64,000 bases of DNA. It comes from Cytobacillus oceanisediminis. GTDB taxonomy: Bacteria; Bacillota; Bacilli; Bacillales; Cytobacillaceae. Position numbers and translations under genes: made by a program. Every line of letters begins with the position of its first letter. The stretch's first letter is position 1. Shown in pieces: positions 51,577-62,334 of this stretch. The notes below the pieces were generated by a model. The model worked only from the letters and a program-made list of their open reading frames with translations, made no database searches and had not been told where the DNA came from. Where the stretch lies: the NCBI RefSeq assembly GCF_004366035.1, contig NZ_SOEE01000013.1, positions 1 through 64,000 on the forward strand, in the 5' to 3' direction.

Positions 51577-52668
51577 TCACTTTACTAAGCTTTCTATAGA
51601 AAAATCCTCGCTTTTAGTAATTAAGCGAGGATTTTCTCCCAATTCCATTTTATTTTTTGTTTCGTATCCATTAGGATTACAGAATTGCCATCTCCAGGAA
51701 TCCTTACACATCTCTTCAATTCCCTTTTCTGCCCTCCATCCTAGTTCATGATGGGCTTTAGCAGGGTCTGCATAACAAATGGCGACATCTCCAGGTCGTG
51801 GGTCTGTAATTTTATAAGATATATTAACACCAGAAGCCTCTTCAAAAGCTCTAACCATTTCCAACACGCTATAGCCATTTCCAGTTCCAATATTATAGGC
51901 GTCAATTCCAGTTGCAGCTGCCACTTTTTCAAGTGCTTTTAAATGGCCCTTTGCAAGATCAACCACATGAATATAATCTCTTATCCCAGTTCCATCTTTT
52001 GTCGGATAGCCGCTTCCATAGACACTCAATTCCTTTAGTTTCCCAACTGCTACCTGAGTAATATAAGGCATTAAATTATTGGGAATTCCGTTAGGATCTT
52101 CTCCAATCAATCCACTCTCATGTGCGCCAATTGGATTAAAATATCTTAATAGGGCGATACTCCAGCTGTTATCTGATTTATATAGATCCCCAAGCATTTC
52201 TTCTATCATTAATTTCGTCCGGCCATATGGATTGGTTGCATACATTGGTGAATCTTCATCAATCGGGACCTTTTCTGGCGTCCCATAAACCGTTGCTGAT
52301 GAACTAAAGACCAGATTTTTCACTCCGTACTTTTGCATTACCTTACATAGAGTTACTGTACTTGTGATGTTATTGTGAAAATACTTAAGCGGTAAATGAA
52401 CCGATTCACCTACTGCTTTTAAACCAGCAAAATGGATAACTGCTTCAATATTATTATTTATGAATACTGTTTCAAGCTTTTCCTCATCAAGCAAATCAAT
52501 GTTAAAAATCTTAAAAGTCTTCCCTGTTATATCCTGAACTCTCTTCAGTGCTTCCGGCTTACTGTTAACAAAGTTGTCAACCACCGCAACATCATAACCC
52601 GCTTTTAATAGTTCTACACAAGTATGACTGCCGATATAGCCGGCACCGCCAGTGACTAGAATAGTCAT
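51577..52668 (-). CDS. galE: UDP-glucose 4-epimerase
   Basis: A 363-residue extended SDR enzyme: VTGGAGYIGSHTCVELLKAG (NAD binding), FSSSATVYG (catalytic Ser), NPYGRTKLMIEEML (YxxxK pair) and the IGAHESGLIGEDPNGIPNNL substrate loop. It converts UDP-glucose to UDP-galactose. It is about 30 residues longer than usual because of a C-terminal tail after WRWQFCNPNGYE. With GalU in the same operon it supplies UDP-Glc and UDP-Gal. Confidence 0.95.
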   Translation of the reverse strand: MTILVTGGAGYIGSHTCVELLKAGYDVAVVDNFVNSKPEALKRVQDITGKTFKIFNIDLLDEEKLETVFINNNIEAVIHFAGLKAVGESVHLPLKYFHNNITSTVTLCKVMQKYGVKNLVFSSSATVYGTPEKVPIDEDSPMYATNPYGRTKLMIEEMLGDLYKSDNSWSIALLRYFNPIGAHESGLIGEDPNGIPNNLMPYITQVAVGKLKELSVYGSGYPTKDGTGIRDYIHVVDLAKGHLKALEKVAAATGIDAYNIGTGNGYSVLEMVRAFEEASGVNISYKITDPRPGDVAICYADPAKAHHELGWRAEKGIEEMCKDSWRWQFCNPNGYETKNKMELGENPRLITKSEDFSIESLVK

Positions 52669-52685
52669 TCTACAACCTCCCCGCC

Positions 52686-53885
52686 CTAAGCCTCAATTAG
52701 TTTATATAATTTCTCGACTTCTTTTTCATTGCCATAATCTTTTTCTCTAGTATTTGAGATCAGTCTTTCTCTCAGTTGTTTGTTATCTATTAATCCTTTA
52801 ATCCCATTTACAATTCCCTCAATATTGAGTGGAGTGATCAACGCATCAACACCATCTTGGGCCTGGCTTTTTGCCGTTGGAAAGTTGGTTAAAACTACAG
52901 GTTTCCCCAAAATCTGCGCTTCACGTATTGTGACCGCCTTCCCTTCATATCTGGATGGCTGAACATAAATATCGCATGCCTTGATGTAAGGATAAGGATT
53001 AACCTTTTTCCCTAATAAGAAGAATCGATTGTGAAGATCTAATTCGTTAATTAAGTTTTTTAACTCAGTTTCATGAGAGCCATACCCCACCACATGCCAT
53101 TCAATATCATATCCATCATTAATCAATTTCCTGCATGCTTTTATAGCATTATCCAAGCCTTTTGCATGTGAAAGGCGTCCTACTGTCAGAAGAATGGTTC
53201 TTCCAGGGTTGGTCTTTATTTCTCCTGTTACATCCTCATCAGCTTGCTGCCTGACAAATTGGGACGATAGGATGTTCTCTATGACGGTTGTTTTCTTTGT
53301 GCAATCCGGAAAATGATTCAAAAATGTTTTTGAACACTCCTCCGAGACCGCTACGATATCATCTACCTTATCCCACATGCGTTTTTCTATATCTGGATTT
53401 AAATAAATATTAGAGTAATCTGTATGAATCCATCCGATCCGTTTCTTCGCCTTAACTTTTTGTCCTATAAAGTGATGCGGCCACAGGAATCCAATGGCCG
53501 CATCATATTCTATATTTAATTTTGGCAAAAAAGGATTTGTCAGCTCCCATCCATACTGAATGGTTAAATATCCTGGTTCATCTACTCTCTTTACTTTTCC
53601 ATGTATGGAGCTAAGCGTTTTTGCTAATAGCCGGGAAAAACCAATCGAATAATTCCCTTCCTTCACAATTTGGCTTATCGACTTCCTGAATGTAGTATAC
53701 TGCGGAACTTCAGGCAGCAAATTGGGGCCTGATGGAAGAAGGGGAAGAAATTCTCCTTCCTGTTTAAACAGCATGAGATCTACATCATATCTGCTGTAAT
53801 CAATATGATTTAGTAAACCTATCAAACTTCTTTCTACACCGCCAATGGCCAAATCAAAAGAAGAAATTAATATCTTTTTCTTCAT
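52686..53885 (-). CDS. glycosyltransferase family 4
   Basis: A 399-residue GT-B enzyme: DLAIGGVERSLIGLLNHIDY, VDDIVAVSEECSKTFLNHFP, LLTVGRLSHAKGLDNAIKAC and SRYEGKAVTIREAQILGKP, where the usual EGF/Y-G stretch reads EGKAVT. The start overlaps the preceding stop (TAATG). Paralogue of the GT4 genes at 43691 and 44887. Confidence 0.87.
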   Translation of the reverse strand: MKKKILISSFDLAIGGVERSLIGLLNHIDYSRYDVDLMLFKQEGEFLPLLPSGPNLLPEVPQYTTFRKSISQIVKEGNYSIGFSRLLAKTLSSIHGKVKRVDEPGYLTIQYGWELTNPFLPKLNIEYDAAIGFLWPHHFIGQKVKAKKRIGWIHTDYSNIYLNPDIEKRMWDKVDDIVAVSEECSKTFLNHFPDCTKKTTVIENILSSQFVRQQADEDVTGEIKTNPGRTILLTVGRLSHAKGLDNAIKACRKLINDGYDIEWHVVGYGSHETELKNLINELDLHNRFFLLGKKVNPYPYIKACDIYVQPSRYEGKAVTIREAQILGKPVVLTNFPTAKSQAQDGVDALITPLNIEGIVNGIKGLIDNKQLRERLISNTREKDYGNEKEVEKLYKLIEA

Positions 53886-55051
53886 TATGTAAAACCCCGG
53901 CCGTATCTCAAGTCATACCCTTTCATTTCATACAAGCCCAGCCAATCATTTATGCTCTCATAGATATTAAATCCAAGCTTAGTAAAGTTATTTATTATTG
54001 CCTGTTTGCTTGGTCTTTTTGCTTTAACAGTTTCTTTAACTGCATCAACCCAGCTATCCAAGTTATCACCTAAGTCAAGGTATTGTACTAACCCCAATTC
54101 CATATCTGTACTTTTTGGAACAGAAGTAGAGGCAATACATGGTGTTCCTGTGCTCTGTGCTTCCAGCATTACAATGCCAAATCCCTCAAAAAGTGAAGGA
54201 AAAACGAAAATATCAAATGATTTCATTAGCCTTGGTATATCAGTCCGCACTCCCAAAAATTTGATATTCTCGCTCAGCCCCATTCTTTCTGCTTTCTCTT
54301 CAATCACTTTCCTTAGAGGCCCATCGCCTATTAATAATGCTATGAAACTAGGATCCGTTTCCAGCAGCTTTTTTAAAACTTTTAATATAAAAATATGATT
54401 CTTTGATTCTGAAAACCGCCCTACATGGCCTATTAATTTTGCAGTCTCGGGTAAATGTAATTCCTCCAGAACTTGTATTCGAGAACTAGTACCGATATTG
54501 GTATACTCATTTACATTAATTCCGTTTTTCAGGATTTGTACTTTTGATACATTTTTCTTTCCAAATAAAAATTTGGCCGCTTCTTCACTGCAGCTGCAAT
54601 ATTTAGTAGCTGAAAGCTTAATCATCGTTTGCAATCCTCTGAGAACGAACCTTTCTTTAAAACTACTATTTTTTAGCCAGTTATTACTATGCGAATGGCA
54701 AATTCTCGTACTTATTCCACATAGCTTTGCTGCTAATGCAGGAAAACCGCTTTGATAATCGGTGTGGGCGTGGATTGCAGCATAATTGTTTGCCGACATA
54801 ATTTTAACTAAACTTTTCATGTAGTTTATTGGGCCAGAAGCCCCCAAGCTGGCGATCGGATATATTCTCCCGCCCATCAATTTAATTTCTTCATCATAGT
54901 CTTCTTCTCCCTTGCTATGCGTAATAAAATCAAATTGAATTTCTGAACGGTCAATCATTCGATAAATATTCATGATAAGGCTTTCCGCTCCGCCTCGCCC
55001 CATTGAACTGACAATGTGCAAGATTCTAACCGGATGTTCTAACTTATTCAT
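53885..55051 (-). CDS. glycosyltransferase family 4 (EpsF-like)
   Basis: A 388-residue GT-B enzyme of the EpsF group: SSMGRGGAESLIMNIYRMID, IHAHTDYQSGFPALAAKLCG, ICHSHSNNWLK, GHVGRFSESKNHIFILKVL and SLFEGFGIVMLEAQSTGTP. The ATG at 55051 has GGGGGG upstream; the frame is open back into the EpsG-like gene to 55096, which is not the start. It is similar to the gene at 57086. Confidence 0.88.
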   Translation of the reverse strand: MNKLEHPVRILHIVSSMGRGGAESLIMNIYRMIDRSEIQFDFITHSKGEEDYDEEIKLMGGRIYPIASLGASGPINYMKSLVKIMSANNYAAIHAHTDYQSGFPALAAKLCGISTRICHSHSNNWLKNSSFKERFVLRGLQTMIKLSATKYCSCSEEAAKFLFGKKNVSKVQILKNGINVNEYTNIGTSSRIQVLEELHLPETAKLIGHVGRFSESKNHIFILKVLKKLLETDPSFIALLIGDGPLRKVIEEKAERMGLSENIKFLGVRTDIPRLMKSFDIFVFPSLFEGFGIVMLEAQSTGTPCIASTSVPKSTDMELGLVQYLDLGDNLDSWVDAVKETVKAKRPSKQAIINNFTKLGFNIYESINDWLGLYEMKGYDLRYGRGFT

Positions 55052-55070
55052 TCTCTTCCCCCCATTCCCT

Positions 55071-56150
55071 TTAAAGTAATTTATCAAGAAAGTCACTTTT
55101 ATATATAATGTTTAAACTGACAACATTTTCATAAAAGAAATATAAAAAATAACAAATTAATAATGCATAATATACAAATCTCTGTTCTTTCTTATGAAAC
55201 AGTTTTACAATCCATGAAATGAGAATTAATTGATACAAACTGAAATAGATTGAAAACCTGGCGAAAATCCAATTTTGTGTTGAAATAATCATAAAAACAA
55301 AACCGATTAAAGCCATATTTACTATATAATCGCCACTTGGGAATATTTCTCTTAACTTGTCTCTTCCCAGGTATGCTATCAAAAGAGGTGCAGCATCTAC
55401 TGCAACCCTTATGACATTGGCACCGCCTTCTTGAAAATTAGAATAATGGCCATATTGCGTATCTTCTATTGCTGAAAATAAAAGGGATGAAAATTGATCA
55501 AATCCGATGACGATTACAATCGAAAAAAACAGGAGAATATAGGTGGCTTTGGACCAGGCTTTATATCTTACTAAAAAGTATATGGGTATTAGAACTAATG
55601 CACTTTGATGAAAAGTTGAAGCCAGGAGTACAATTAAAAAATACATAAGCCAATTTCCATTTATTAAATACTTTGTACCTGTGAAAATAATCGCAGCAGC
55701 CAGTACTTGCCTTATTCCATTCATGGATACTAGAAATAATCCGCCTGTAATATATACATAGGTGCTGAGTTCAAATAACCTCGAATACTTTGAGAGAACA
55801 GAAACAATAAGGACATTTGTAATTAAGGCAGTAGTTAGAATCATAACTTGAGGGTCATCGGAGTACAGCTTCAAAAACATCTGGAGTATTCCGAATCCGA
55901 TATCTTTCTGAGAAGCTATGTAGTCCCAAGTAAAATCATTCATTTCATAAATATGTTTATAAAAATATGTATCACCTATGTTTGATCTAAGACCTGATAC
56001 CATTATTAGTGAAAACAAAACTCCTAACAGCATGATTTTGTTGAGTTTTAAAGGTGCGATGGCTCCAAATGATAACACTGGTTTCGAGAAGTATCTTGCT
56101 AAGAAAGAACAAATAAAAACGATAGTAAGATTGATCCATAAAAACGTCAT
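55071..56150 (-). CDS. epsG: EpsG-family polysaccharide polymerase
   Basis: A 359-residue protein with about ten membrane helices. Family marks are GLRSNIGDTYFYKHIYEMND near residue 55 (Arg/Asp-rich loop), GISKDIG-like SQKDIGFGILQMFLKLYS, MNGIRQVLAAAIIF and LLASTFHQSALVLIPIYFL. EpsG proteins polymerise the repeat units outside the membrane. The ATG at 56150 has AGGATAGG upstream; the frame is open to 56180. Confidence 0.88.
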   Translation of the reverse strand: MTFLWINLTIVFICSFLARYFSKPVLSFGAIAPLKLNKIMLLGVLFSLIMVSGLRSNIGDTYFYKHIYEMNDFTWDYIASQKDIGFGILQMFLKLYSDDPQVMILTTALITNVLIVSVLSKYSRLFELSTYVYITGGLFLVSMNGIRQVLAAAIIFTGTKYLINGNWLMYFLIVLLASTFHQSALVLIPIYFLVRYKAWSKATYILLFFSIVIVIGFDQFSSLLFSAIEDTQYGHYSNFQEGGANVIRVAVDAAPLLIAYLGRDKLREIFPSGDYIVNMALIGFVFMIISTQNWIFARFSIYFSLYQLILISWIVKLFHKKEQRFVYYALLICYFLYFFYENVVSLNIIYKSDFLDKLL

Positions 56151-56189
56151 TTTACCTATCCTTTCAAAAAAGATACCCATTCATAATTG

Positions 56190-57080
56190 TTAGGTTACAG
56201 CCTCTGTTTTTGATTTGATATAGAAATAAAGCAGCAATCCAAAAGGAACGGCTAAGAAAGTAAAAGTTTTATTTGGAGCTTCAGCTATAAACCTCTTATT
56301 ATTTATTAATAAGCTGCTGGACACATAATGGATGGCCTGCCTAAACTTGAACGAAAGGCTGGTGAATGGGAGCTTCATTAACTCTTTCCGATAAAAGGCA
56401 AAGCCCCTTGGATTTCTCCGATATTGGTTTAACATATTCAAAGATGAACCATCTGGAAGATACTCTACACAGCATAGTACTTCATTCATGAGAAGCATTT
56501 CATATTGCTGATCAAGCATATAATACTTGTAAGCCAGCCCAACATATTTTTCATTCAGGAAAATAGGGTAGGGGTATTGTTTTGTTAAATCCGTACGATA
56601 CACCAGCTTTTTATCACCTTTAACACCATGCTTATTATAAAGATCAAACAATGTAGACCTCTCTAAATGATCAGGCATTCTAGTGCCAATAACTTCATAA
56701 TCTGTATTTGTATCCAAACCAATCATTCCACTTACTTTTTCACTGCCATATTGTTCCCAGAATGAATTAATTTTTTCAACAGCATCAACAGGCATATAAT
56801 CATCAGAGTCTATGCAGACATTTAGTTCAGTATCAATAAGCTCATACGCGGTGTTGTGGGCTCCATGCATTCCCTGGTTTTCCTGCCAAACATATTTGAT
56901 TTCAATTTCATTTTCCTTTATCCATCCATTTACTAATTTTTGAGTATGATCTGTAGACCCATCATCAATGATAAGCCAGATAAAGTCCTTGCTGGTTTGG
57001 CGGATTAGACTTTGATAGCATTTATCAAGACAATAGGCACGGTTATAAGTGGGTGTAAATACAGTTAACTTTTTCTTCAT
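56190..57080 (-). CDS. glycosyltransferase family 2
   Basis: A 296-residue GT-A enzyme: LTVFTPTYNRAYCLDKCYQS, WLIIDDGSTDHTQKLV, QGMHGAHNTAYELIDTELNV and CIDSDDYMPVDAVEKI. Hydrophobic C-terminal segment (FLAVPFGLLLYFYIKS) that should touch the membrane. I use the ATG at 57080, 8 bases after GGGG, rather than a GTG at 57089 inside the previous stop. One sugar transfer in the eps-type repeat. Confidence 0.87.
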   Translation of the reverse strand: MKKKLTVFTPTYNRAYCLDKCYQSLIRQTSKDFIWLIIDDGSTDHTQKLVNGWIKENEIEIKYVWQENQGMHGAHNTAYELIDTELNVCIDSDDYMPVDAVEKINSFWEQYGSEKVSGMIGLDTNTDYEVIGTRMPDHLERSTLFDLYNKHGVKGDKKLVYRTDLTKQYPYPIFLNEKYVGLAYKYYMLDQQYEMLLMNEVLCCVEYLPDGSSLNMLNQYRRNPRGFAFYRKELMKLPFTSLSFKFRQAIHYVSSSLLINNKRFIAEAPNKTFTFLAVPFGLLLYFYIKSKTEAVT

Positions 57081-57085
57081 TCTAT

Positions 57086-58195
57086 TCACCCCGCTACCGT
57101 TAAATAAAAGGCTTCAATTTCAAGTGCAGTTGCTGTTATATCATATCCCTTAGCTTTAAAAGGCTCTCTGAAGCTTCTTCTTGAAGTATCTGATAAAGCC
57201 AATCTTTCCAGTTTATCTGCCCAAAGAGACTTTTCGTTTATGGAAACGAATTCAACTAAGTTCATCCCCAGATCAACTTCTGGTGAAACCTGGTCTGAAA
57301 TAAAACAAGGCAGTCCGGCACCTTGTGCTTCAATTAACGAAACCGGCAAACCCTCGTGCAACGATGGAAAAACAAATACATCCAGCCCTTGTAGAATCCG
57401 ATTGATATCACTTCGCACTCCCAAAAACTTAACCTTTTTATCTAAATGTAAGCCGCTAACTTTTTTTTCAATTTCTTTCCGCAATGGCCCATCTCCAACC
57501 AGCAGCAAAACAGCATTTTCATTTACCTTGTAAAAATCCGCAAAAACATCAATAAGAAACGAATGGTTCTTTTGATGAGCAAACCTGCCAACATGACCTA
57601 AGACAAAATTATTTTGATTTAGCTTTAACTCTTCCCGTACTTGTTCCCTCACATCAGAAGAATAAGAGAATTTATCATACTCTATTCCATTTTTTAAAAT
57701 CCTAGTAAGTCCGGATTTCTTATCGAATAACCATTTAGCAGCATAATTAGAGCAAGCAAAAAAACTTGTTGAGTTCGGAATAATGAGTTTTCCTACCATC
57801 CATTTATAGGTCCTTGCAGGCAACCCTCCCTCACTTTGTGTATTGTGGCTATGCGAAATTCGAATAGGTAATCCTGCTTTTTTGGCTGATCTTAAAACGA
57901 TTCCGCTCATCTTATCCATATGTGAATGAACGATCTTATAATCTTTATGTCCAGAAAAGAATTGATCCAATTCCCTCATATATTTAAAATGCCCAACTTC
58001 TGATACATAAGGAATTCTATGAATCTCCCCCCCCATTTGTCTGATTTCATCATCAAAGACACCTGGTTTACATGTCAGGAAATCAAATTGCACCTTGGAA
58101 CGGTCGATATTGCGGTATAAATTCATAATCAGGGTCTCAGCTCCGCCCCGATTCATATTAACAACTACATGTAATACCCTTAATGGACTGCCCAC
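57086..58195 (-). CDS. glycosyltransferase family 4 (EpsF-like)
   Basis: A 369-residue GT-B enzyme: VVNMNRGGAETLIMNLYRNI, KIVHSHMDKMSGIVLRSAKK, ISHSHNTQSEGG, GHVGRFAHQKNHSFLIDVF and SLHEGLPVSLIEAQGAGLP. The start is a GTG inside the end of the preceding gene (16-base overlap). In position and sequence it corresponds to EpsF of B. subtilis. Confidence 0.87.
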   Translation of the reverse strand: MGSPLRVLHVVVNMNRGGAETLIMNLYRNIDRSKVQFDFLTCKPGVFDDEIRQMGGEIHRIPYVSEVGHFKYMRELDQFFSGHKDYKIVHSHMDKMSGIVLRSAKKAGLPIRISHSHNTQSEGGLPARTYKWMVGKLIIPNSTSFFACSNYAAKWLFDKKSGLTRILKNGIEYDKFSYSSDVREQVREELKLNQNNFVLGHVGRFAHQKNHSFLIDVFADFYKVNENAVLLLVGDGPLRKEIEKKVSGLHLDKKVKFLGVRSDINRILQGLDVFVFPSLHEGLPVSLIEAQGAGLPCFISDQVSPEVDLGMNLVEFVSINEKSLWADKLERLALSDTSRRSFREPFKAKGYDITATALEIEAFYLTVAG

Positions 58196-59331
58196 TGAAC
58201 CACCTCCATCTCATCCATGAGTTTTGCATACAACACTTTTTGTTCGTTTAGTGTTCTATTCAAACTGTATTTTTCTAAAATAATTCTTCGGCTTTGTAAG
58301 CCTAGCTGCCTTCTTAAATTATTGTTCTTGGCAAGAGCCATAATTCTATCTGCCAGTTCTAGATCATTTCTGCCAATGAGCCAGCCATTTTTATCATTTT
58401 GCACCAGTTCCCGATGACCTCTGTTATCCACAGCTATTATTGGGAGGCCGCAAGCCATTGCCTCCATTATGTTAACGGGAAGGCCTTCCCGCAAACTTGA
58501 AGCAACAGCAAGATCACTCATTTTTACTAGCTGTTCCACATCTTTCCTGAAACCTAGGAAATGAACCATATCTTCTACTCCAAGTTTCTTCGCAAGCTGT
58601 CTGCAGCCTTCCAATAAAACTCCTTCACCTGCTAAAAGCAGCTTAGCACTGGGAACTTGTTCTTTTATCAATGCCATCGCTTTAATCAGTAACTGCTGAT
58701 TCTTATTACGGTTAAATTCAGCTGCATAAAACAGCAAAAAAGCATCTTGATCATAATGATGCTCTGCTCTTAAAACTGATTTGTGAAATCCTTCTATTCG
58801 GGAAAATCTTTCTGTATCCACTCCAACTCCATGGACATGCTCTATCTGTTTTGCCTTAAATCCATGTTTTACAGAAAGTTGATAATCCTCTTTATTAATC
58901 GTAATGAGACAGTCAGTTAGGTGGGACAGCGACCTTTCAATAGGATAATAGATTAGCCAATTTAATAAAGGTGCACCTTTGCAAAAGTGGAATCCATGTG
59001 CTGTATAAATGACCTTTGTACCATACCTTCTGGCTGATCCTGCAGCCAATCTGGCCAATACACCGCCCATCGGAGTGTGGCAATGGATGATTTTATACTG
59101 GTTTTCATCTATAATTGCCTTTAATTGTTTATACGCCCCAATGTTTTTCTTATTGAAAGGAGATCTTTGAATAGGTATATTAAATTTCTGATCTACATAA
59201 GGTAGGTATAACTCACCTGCAGCTGCCACGTGAACTTCCCAGCCCTGTTCCTTAAACCATTTTAAAATAGGTAGATGGAAAGCTTTAAAGTGATAATCAA
59301 CCGTAGCACAAAATAGCACCTTTTTTTTCAT
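58180..59331 (-). CDS. epsD: glycosyltransferase family 4 (EpsD-like)
   Basis: A 383-residue GT-B enzyme: HLPILKWFKEQGWEVHVAAA, IIHCHTPMGGVLARLAAG, YTAHGFHFCKGAPLLNWLIY, YAAEFNRNKNQQLLIKAM and SLREGLPVNIMEAMACGLP. This is the EpsD type, which adds an early sugar after the primer. ATG at 59331 with AGGCAGG upstream; a GTG six bases earlier is possible. Confidence 0.88.
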   Translation of the reverse strand: MKKKVLFCATVDYHFKAFHLPILKWFKEQGWEVHVAAAGELYLPYVDQKFNIPIQRSPFNKKNIGAYKQLKAIIDENQYKIIHCHTPMGGVLARLAAGSARRYGTKVIYTAHGFHFCKGAPLLNWLIYYPIERSLSHLTDCLITINKEDYQLSVKHGFKAKQIEHVHGVGVDTERFSRIEGFHKSVLRAEHHYDQDAFLLFYAAEFNRNKNQQLLIKAMALIKEQVPSAKLLLAGEGVLLEGCRQLAKKLGVEDMVHFLGFRKDVEQLVKMSDLAVASSLREGLPVNIMEAMACGLPIIAVDNRGHRELVQNDKNGWLIGRNDLELADRIMALAKNNNLRRQLGLQSRRIILEKYSLNRTLNEQKVLYAKLMDEMEVVQWAVH

Positions 59332-59341
59332 AAGCACCTGC

Positions 59342-60223
59342 CTATTTAATTAATTGTCTATCAAGTACAGCTGATAGATAATCTAATAGATCTTTCCTTA
59401 GTTCGCCTCGCTTTAAAGCAAACTCAATCGTTGTTTGAATAAAGCCCATTTTTTCGCCGACGTCATATCTAACACCTTCAAAGTCATACGCGTAAACCGC
59501 TTCATGCAAATTCAAGCCAGCAATGGCATCCGTTAATTGAATTTCCCCACCCGCTCCTGGTTTTTGTTCACATAATATGTCAAAAATTCTGGGGTTTAAA
59601 ATATACCTTCCCATAATCGCCAGATTGGACGGGGCTTCCTCCTGCTTTGGCTTTTCTACTAGACTGTTAACACTGTAAAAGCGATTCCCAATTTCGTTTC
59701 CATCCACAATTCCGTATCTGGAAACTTCCTCATTTGCAACCTGCTGGACTCCAAGGATTGATGCATTGTATCTCTCGTATTGTTCAATCATTTGCTTTAG
59801 ACAAGGCTTTTCGGCTTGCACGATATCATCACCTAGTAAAACTGCAAAAGGCTCGTTTCCAATGAATTTGCGTGCGCACCATATGGCGTGGCCCAACCCC
59901 TTTGGCTCCTTTTGGCGAATGTAATGGATATCCGCCATCTGTGATGACTTCTGCACTTCATTTAATAACTCAAGCTTTCCTTTTTCCAGTAGGTTTTGCT
60001 CTAATTCAAAGGAATGGTCAAAGTGGTCTTCAATGGCCCTTTTTCCTTTTCCGGTTACAATAATGATATCTTCAATGCCTGCTTCTATGGCTTCCTCTAT
60101 TATGTATTGAATTGTTGGCTTATCAACGATTGGCAGCATTTCCTTGGGCATGGCTTTTGTAGCAGGCAAAAATCTCGTTCCTAAACCTGCTGCAGGAATT
60201 ATGGCTTTTCTTACTTTCTTCAT
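59342..60223 (-). CDS. galU: UTP-glucose-1-phosphate uridylyltransferase
   Basis: A 293-residue GalU/GtaB enzyme: [20 protein letters not shown] (UTP binding), [39 protein letters not shown] then VLLGDD, and [20 protein letters not shown]. It makes UDP-glucose. The ATG at 60223 has AGGTGG 8 bases upstream; the frame is open to 60235. A GalU gene in the eps operon is an addition compared with B. subtilis, where gtaB lies elsewhere. Confidence 0.95.
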   Translation of the reverse strand: MKKVRKAIIPAAGLGTRFLPATKAMPKEMLPIVDKPTIQYIIEEAIEAGIEDIIIVTGKGKRAIEDHFDHSFELEQNLLEKGKLELLNEVQKSSQMADIHYIRQKEPKGLGHAIWCARKFIGNEPFAVLLGDDIVQAEKPCLKQMIEQYERYNASILGVQQVANEEVSRYGIVDGNEIGNRFYSVNSLVEKPKQEEAPSNLAIMGRYILNPRIFDILCEQKPGAGGEIQLTDAIAGLNLHEAVYAYDFEGVRYDVGEKMGFIQTTIEFALKRGELRKDLLDYLSAVLDRQLIK

Positions 60224-60240
60224 TATATAATCCACCTTTC

Positions 60241-62070
60241 TTAACTTGAAATTGACATAACCGGCTCAGGCATTGCTGCTTTGTTGTTTGCCAGATTAAT
60301 AAGTGTTTCTCTTAAAGCTCCCTTATCAAGGGTATGATAGGTTTGTATGATTTCATCTATATCCTCGAGATAAAGATTTGCCGTTTTTCCAATATAAATG
60401 TTTGGATATACCTGCTTGTCATTTACTTCATCGTCCTTCAGCAATTCCTCAAAAAGCTTCTCTCCGGGTCTGATGCCAGTAAACTTTATCCCAATCTCTT
60501 CAATAGAATGACCAGATAATTTGATTAAGTTTCTTGCAAGATCTACTATTTTTACTGGATCTCCCATATCCAGCACAAATATTTCCCCTCCTCTTGCTAA
60601 AGCACCTGCCTGTATGACTAATCTTGATGCCTCGGGAATGGTCATAAAATAGCGAACCATATCGGGATGTGTGACAGTTACCGGTCCACCTTTTTCGATT
60701 TGCTTTTTAAATAGGGGAATAACACTGCCTCGTGATCCCAGGACATTGCCGAATCGGACAGCAACAAATTTCGTTTCACTGTTTTGATCCATATTTTGAA
60801 CAATCATTTCAGCGAGACGCTTCGAAGCTCCCATGACACTTGTTGGATTAACCGCTTTATCCGTAGAGACCATGACAAAGGTCTTCACTCCATGCCAGCT
60901 AGCCGCTTCTGCGACATTTCTGGTGCCAATAATATTGTTCTTAACCGCTTCTTCGGGATTTCTCTCCATAAGAGGCACATGCTTGTGGGCGGCAGCATGA
61001 TATACCACATCAGGCCGGTACGTACTCATTACAGACATCATTTTTTTTGCGTCCTGCAAATCGGCTATTTCAGTCAGAAACTCGATCGGCAGATGGCTGA
61101 ATTTCTCTTTTAATTCAAGTTCAATTGAATAGATGCTATTTTCGCCATGTCCCAAAAGCACCAGTCTTTGCGGTTTAAATTGTGATATTTGCCGGCAGAT
61201 TTCAGAGCCAATTGATCCGCCTGCACCTGTCACCAAAACTGTTTTGTTCGTTACATATTCAGATATAGATTCTATATCCAAATCAACCGGACTCCTTCCC
61301 AGAAGGTCCTCAACCTTTACATCCCGGAAAGCACTAACAGATATTTTTCCTGTCACCAGGTCCTCCAGCATCGGCAATATTTGGGTTTTTGCTTTCGTTT
61401 TAGCACATTCCTTAAAAATCAAACTTAACTCTTTTCTGCTTAGTGATGGAATGGCGATGATGATGTTTTCAATACCTAATTTAATTACTGTTTCAGGTAT
61501 TTGCGTTATATCGCCGACAACAGGTAACCCTAGAATATGCAATTGATCCTTTCTGCGGTCATCATCAATAAAAGCAATTGGATGCAGTTCGGCTTCATTA
61601 TTTTTTAATAACTGCCTCGCTACCATCGTTCCGGCTGAACCAGCGCCAATTATGAGAGTCCTTTTTTTGTTATTATTTTTTATTAAGTAATTGTCGCGAT
61701 AAATTCTCCAGCAGAATCTTGATCCACCAATAAGAAGCATTTGCAGCAGCCAGGTTACAGCCAGGAGCCTGTAGTAAATTTCCTGCAGCAGTATTTGCTG
61801 GATCAGGACTGCTGTCAAAATGGATAAGCTAACCACTTTAAAAATGATGATTAATTCACCAATACTGGCATACTCCCATGCTTTATGATAGATTTTAAAT
61901 TTAAATGAAAATAAATGATGACTTACTATAATGCCGATGGAGCTAATTAAAACAGGTAAAGTAATCACATAAATGCTGGCATCTACTAAAAATCGTCCCA
62001 AGTAAATGGCAGACAGAACAATAAAAGAATCAGCCAAAATAAACAGCGACAGTCTTTGTCGATATGACAT
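60241..62070 (-). CDS. epsC: UDP-N-acetylglucosamine 4,6-dehydratase, EpsC/CapD-like
   Basis: A 609-residue membrane protein: four N-terminal helices (1-130), a CoA-binding-like Rossmann domain ([18 protein letters not shown]), then an SDR domain ([59 protein letters not shown]) as in PglF/CapD/WbpM. It makes UDP-4-keto-6-deoxy-GlcNAc for EpsN/EpsM. Strong AAAGGAGGG site before the ATG. EAR and a terminator lie upstream. Confidence 0.93.
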   Translation of the reverse strand: MSYRQRLSLFILADSFIVLSAIYLGRFLVDASIYVITLPVLISSIGIIVSHHLFSFKFKIYHKAWEYASIGELIIIFKVVSLSILTAVLIQQILLQEIYYRLLAVTWLLQMLLIGGSRFCWRIYRDNYLIKNNNKKRTLIIGAGSAGTMVARQLLKNNEAELHPIAFIDDDRRKDQLHILGLPVVGDITQIPETVIKLGIENIIIAIPSLSRKELSLIFKECAKTKAKTQILPMLEDLVTGKISVSAFRDVKVEDLLGRSPVDLDIESISEYVTNKTVLVTGAGGSIGSEICRQISQFKPQRLVLLGHGENSIYSIELELKEKFSHLPIEFLTEIADLQDAKKMMSVMSTYRPDVVYHAAAHKHVPLMERNPEEAVKNNIIGTRNVAEAASWHGVKTFVMVSTDKAVNPTSVMGASKRLAEMIVQNMDQNSETKFVAVRFGNVLGSRGSVIPLFKKQIEKGGPVTVTHPDMVRYFMTIPEASRLVIQAGALARGGEIFVLDMGDPVKIVDLARNLIKLSGHSIEEIGIKFTGIRPGEKLFEELLKDDEVNDKQVYPNIYIGKTANLYLEDIDEIIQTYHTLDKGALRETLINLANNKAAMPEPVMSISS

Positions 62071-62103
62071 ATTTTCCCTCCTTTACTTGATTTTCGTTTG
62101 CAT

Positions 62104-62245
62104 TTATTCAAGCGTTATATTTCTTCGCTGTATGGCGTACTCAACCAGCTTCCTGATCTCTTCCAACTGTTCTTCTAGTAGCATCTTGTTTTATGTATCT
62201 GACAGCCTTCTAGATGGACTTTGGAAATTTATCAATCTCTTTCAT
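62104..62245 (-). other. small reading frames upstream of epsC, perhaps a decayed small gene
   Basis: An AAAGGAG site 8 bases before an ATG at 62245 opens MKEIDKFPKSI and stops after 11 codons (TAG). An ATG at 62184 opens a second 26-codon frame, MLLEEQLEEIRKLVEYAIQR plus NITLE, which resembles the first helix of Spo0E-like phosphatases but lacks the second helix. Either remnant of a small regulator or untranslated mRNA. Confidence 0.35.
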
Positions 62246-62268
62246 TCCTGCATCTCCTTTGATAAATA

Positions 62269-62320
62269 ATAAAAACCTTCATAATAGGGTTTAGACCAAA
62301 CCTTATTATGAAGATTTTTA
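62269..62320 (-). terminator. intra-operon terminator between EAR and epsC
   Basis: A long hairpin with arms AACCTTCATAATAGGGTTT and AAACCTTATTATGAAG on the plus strand, with T-rich tails on both strands (ATTTTT, and TTTTT on the minus). It would stop transcription before epsC unless polymerase is modified, which is the role proposed for EAR just upstream. Confidence 0.82.
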
Positions 62321-62334
62321 TTAATAATTTGGGC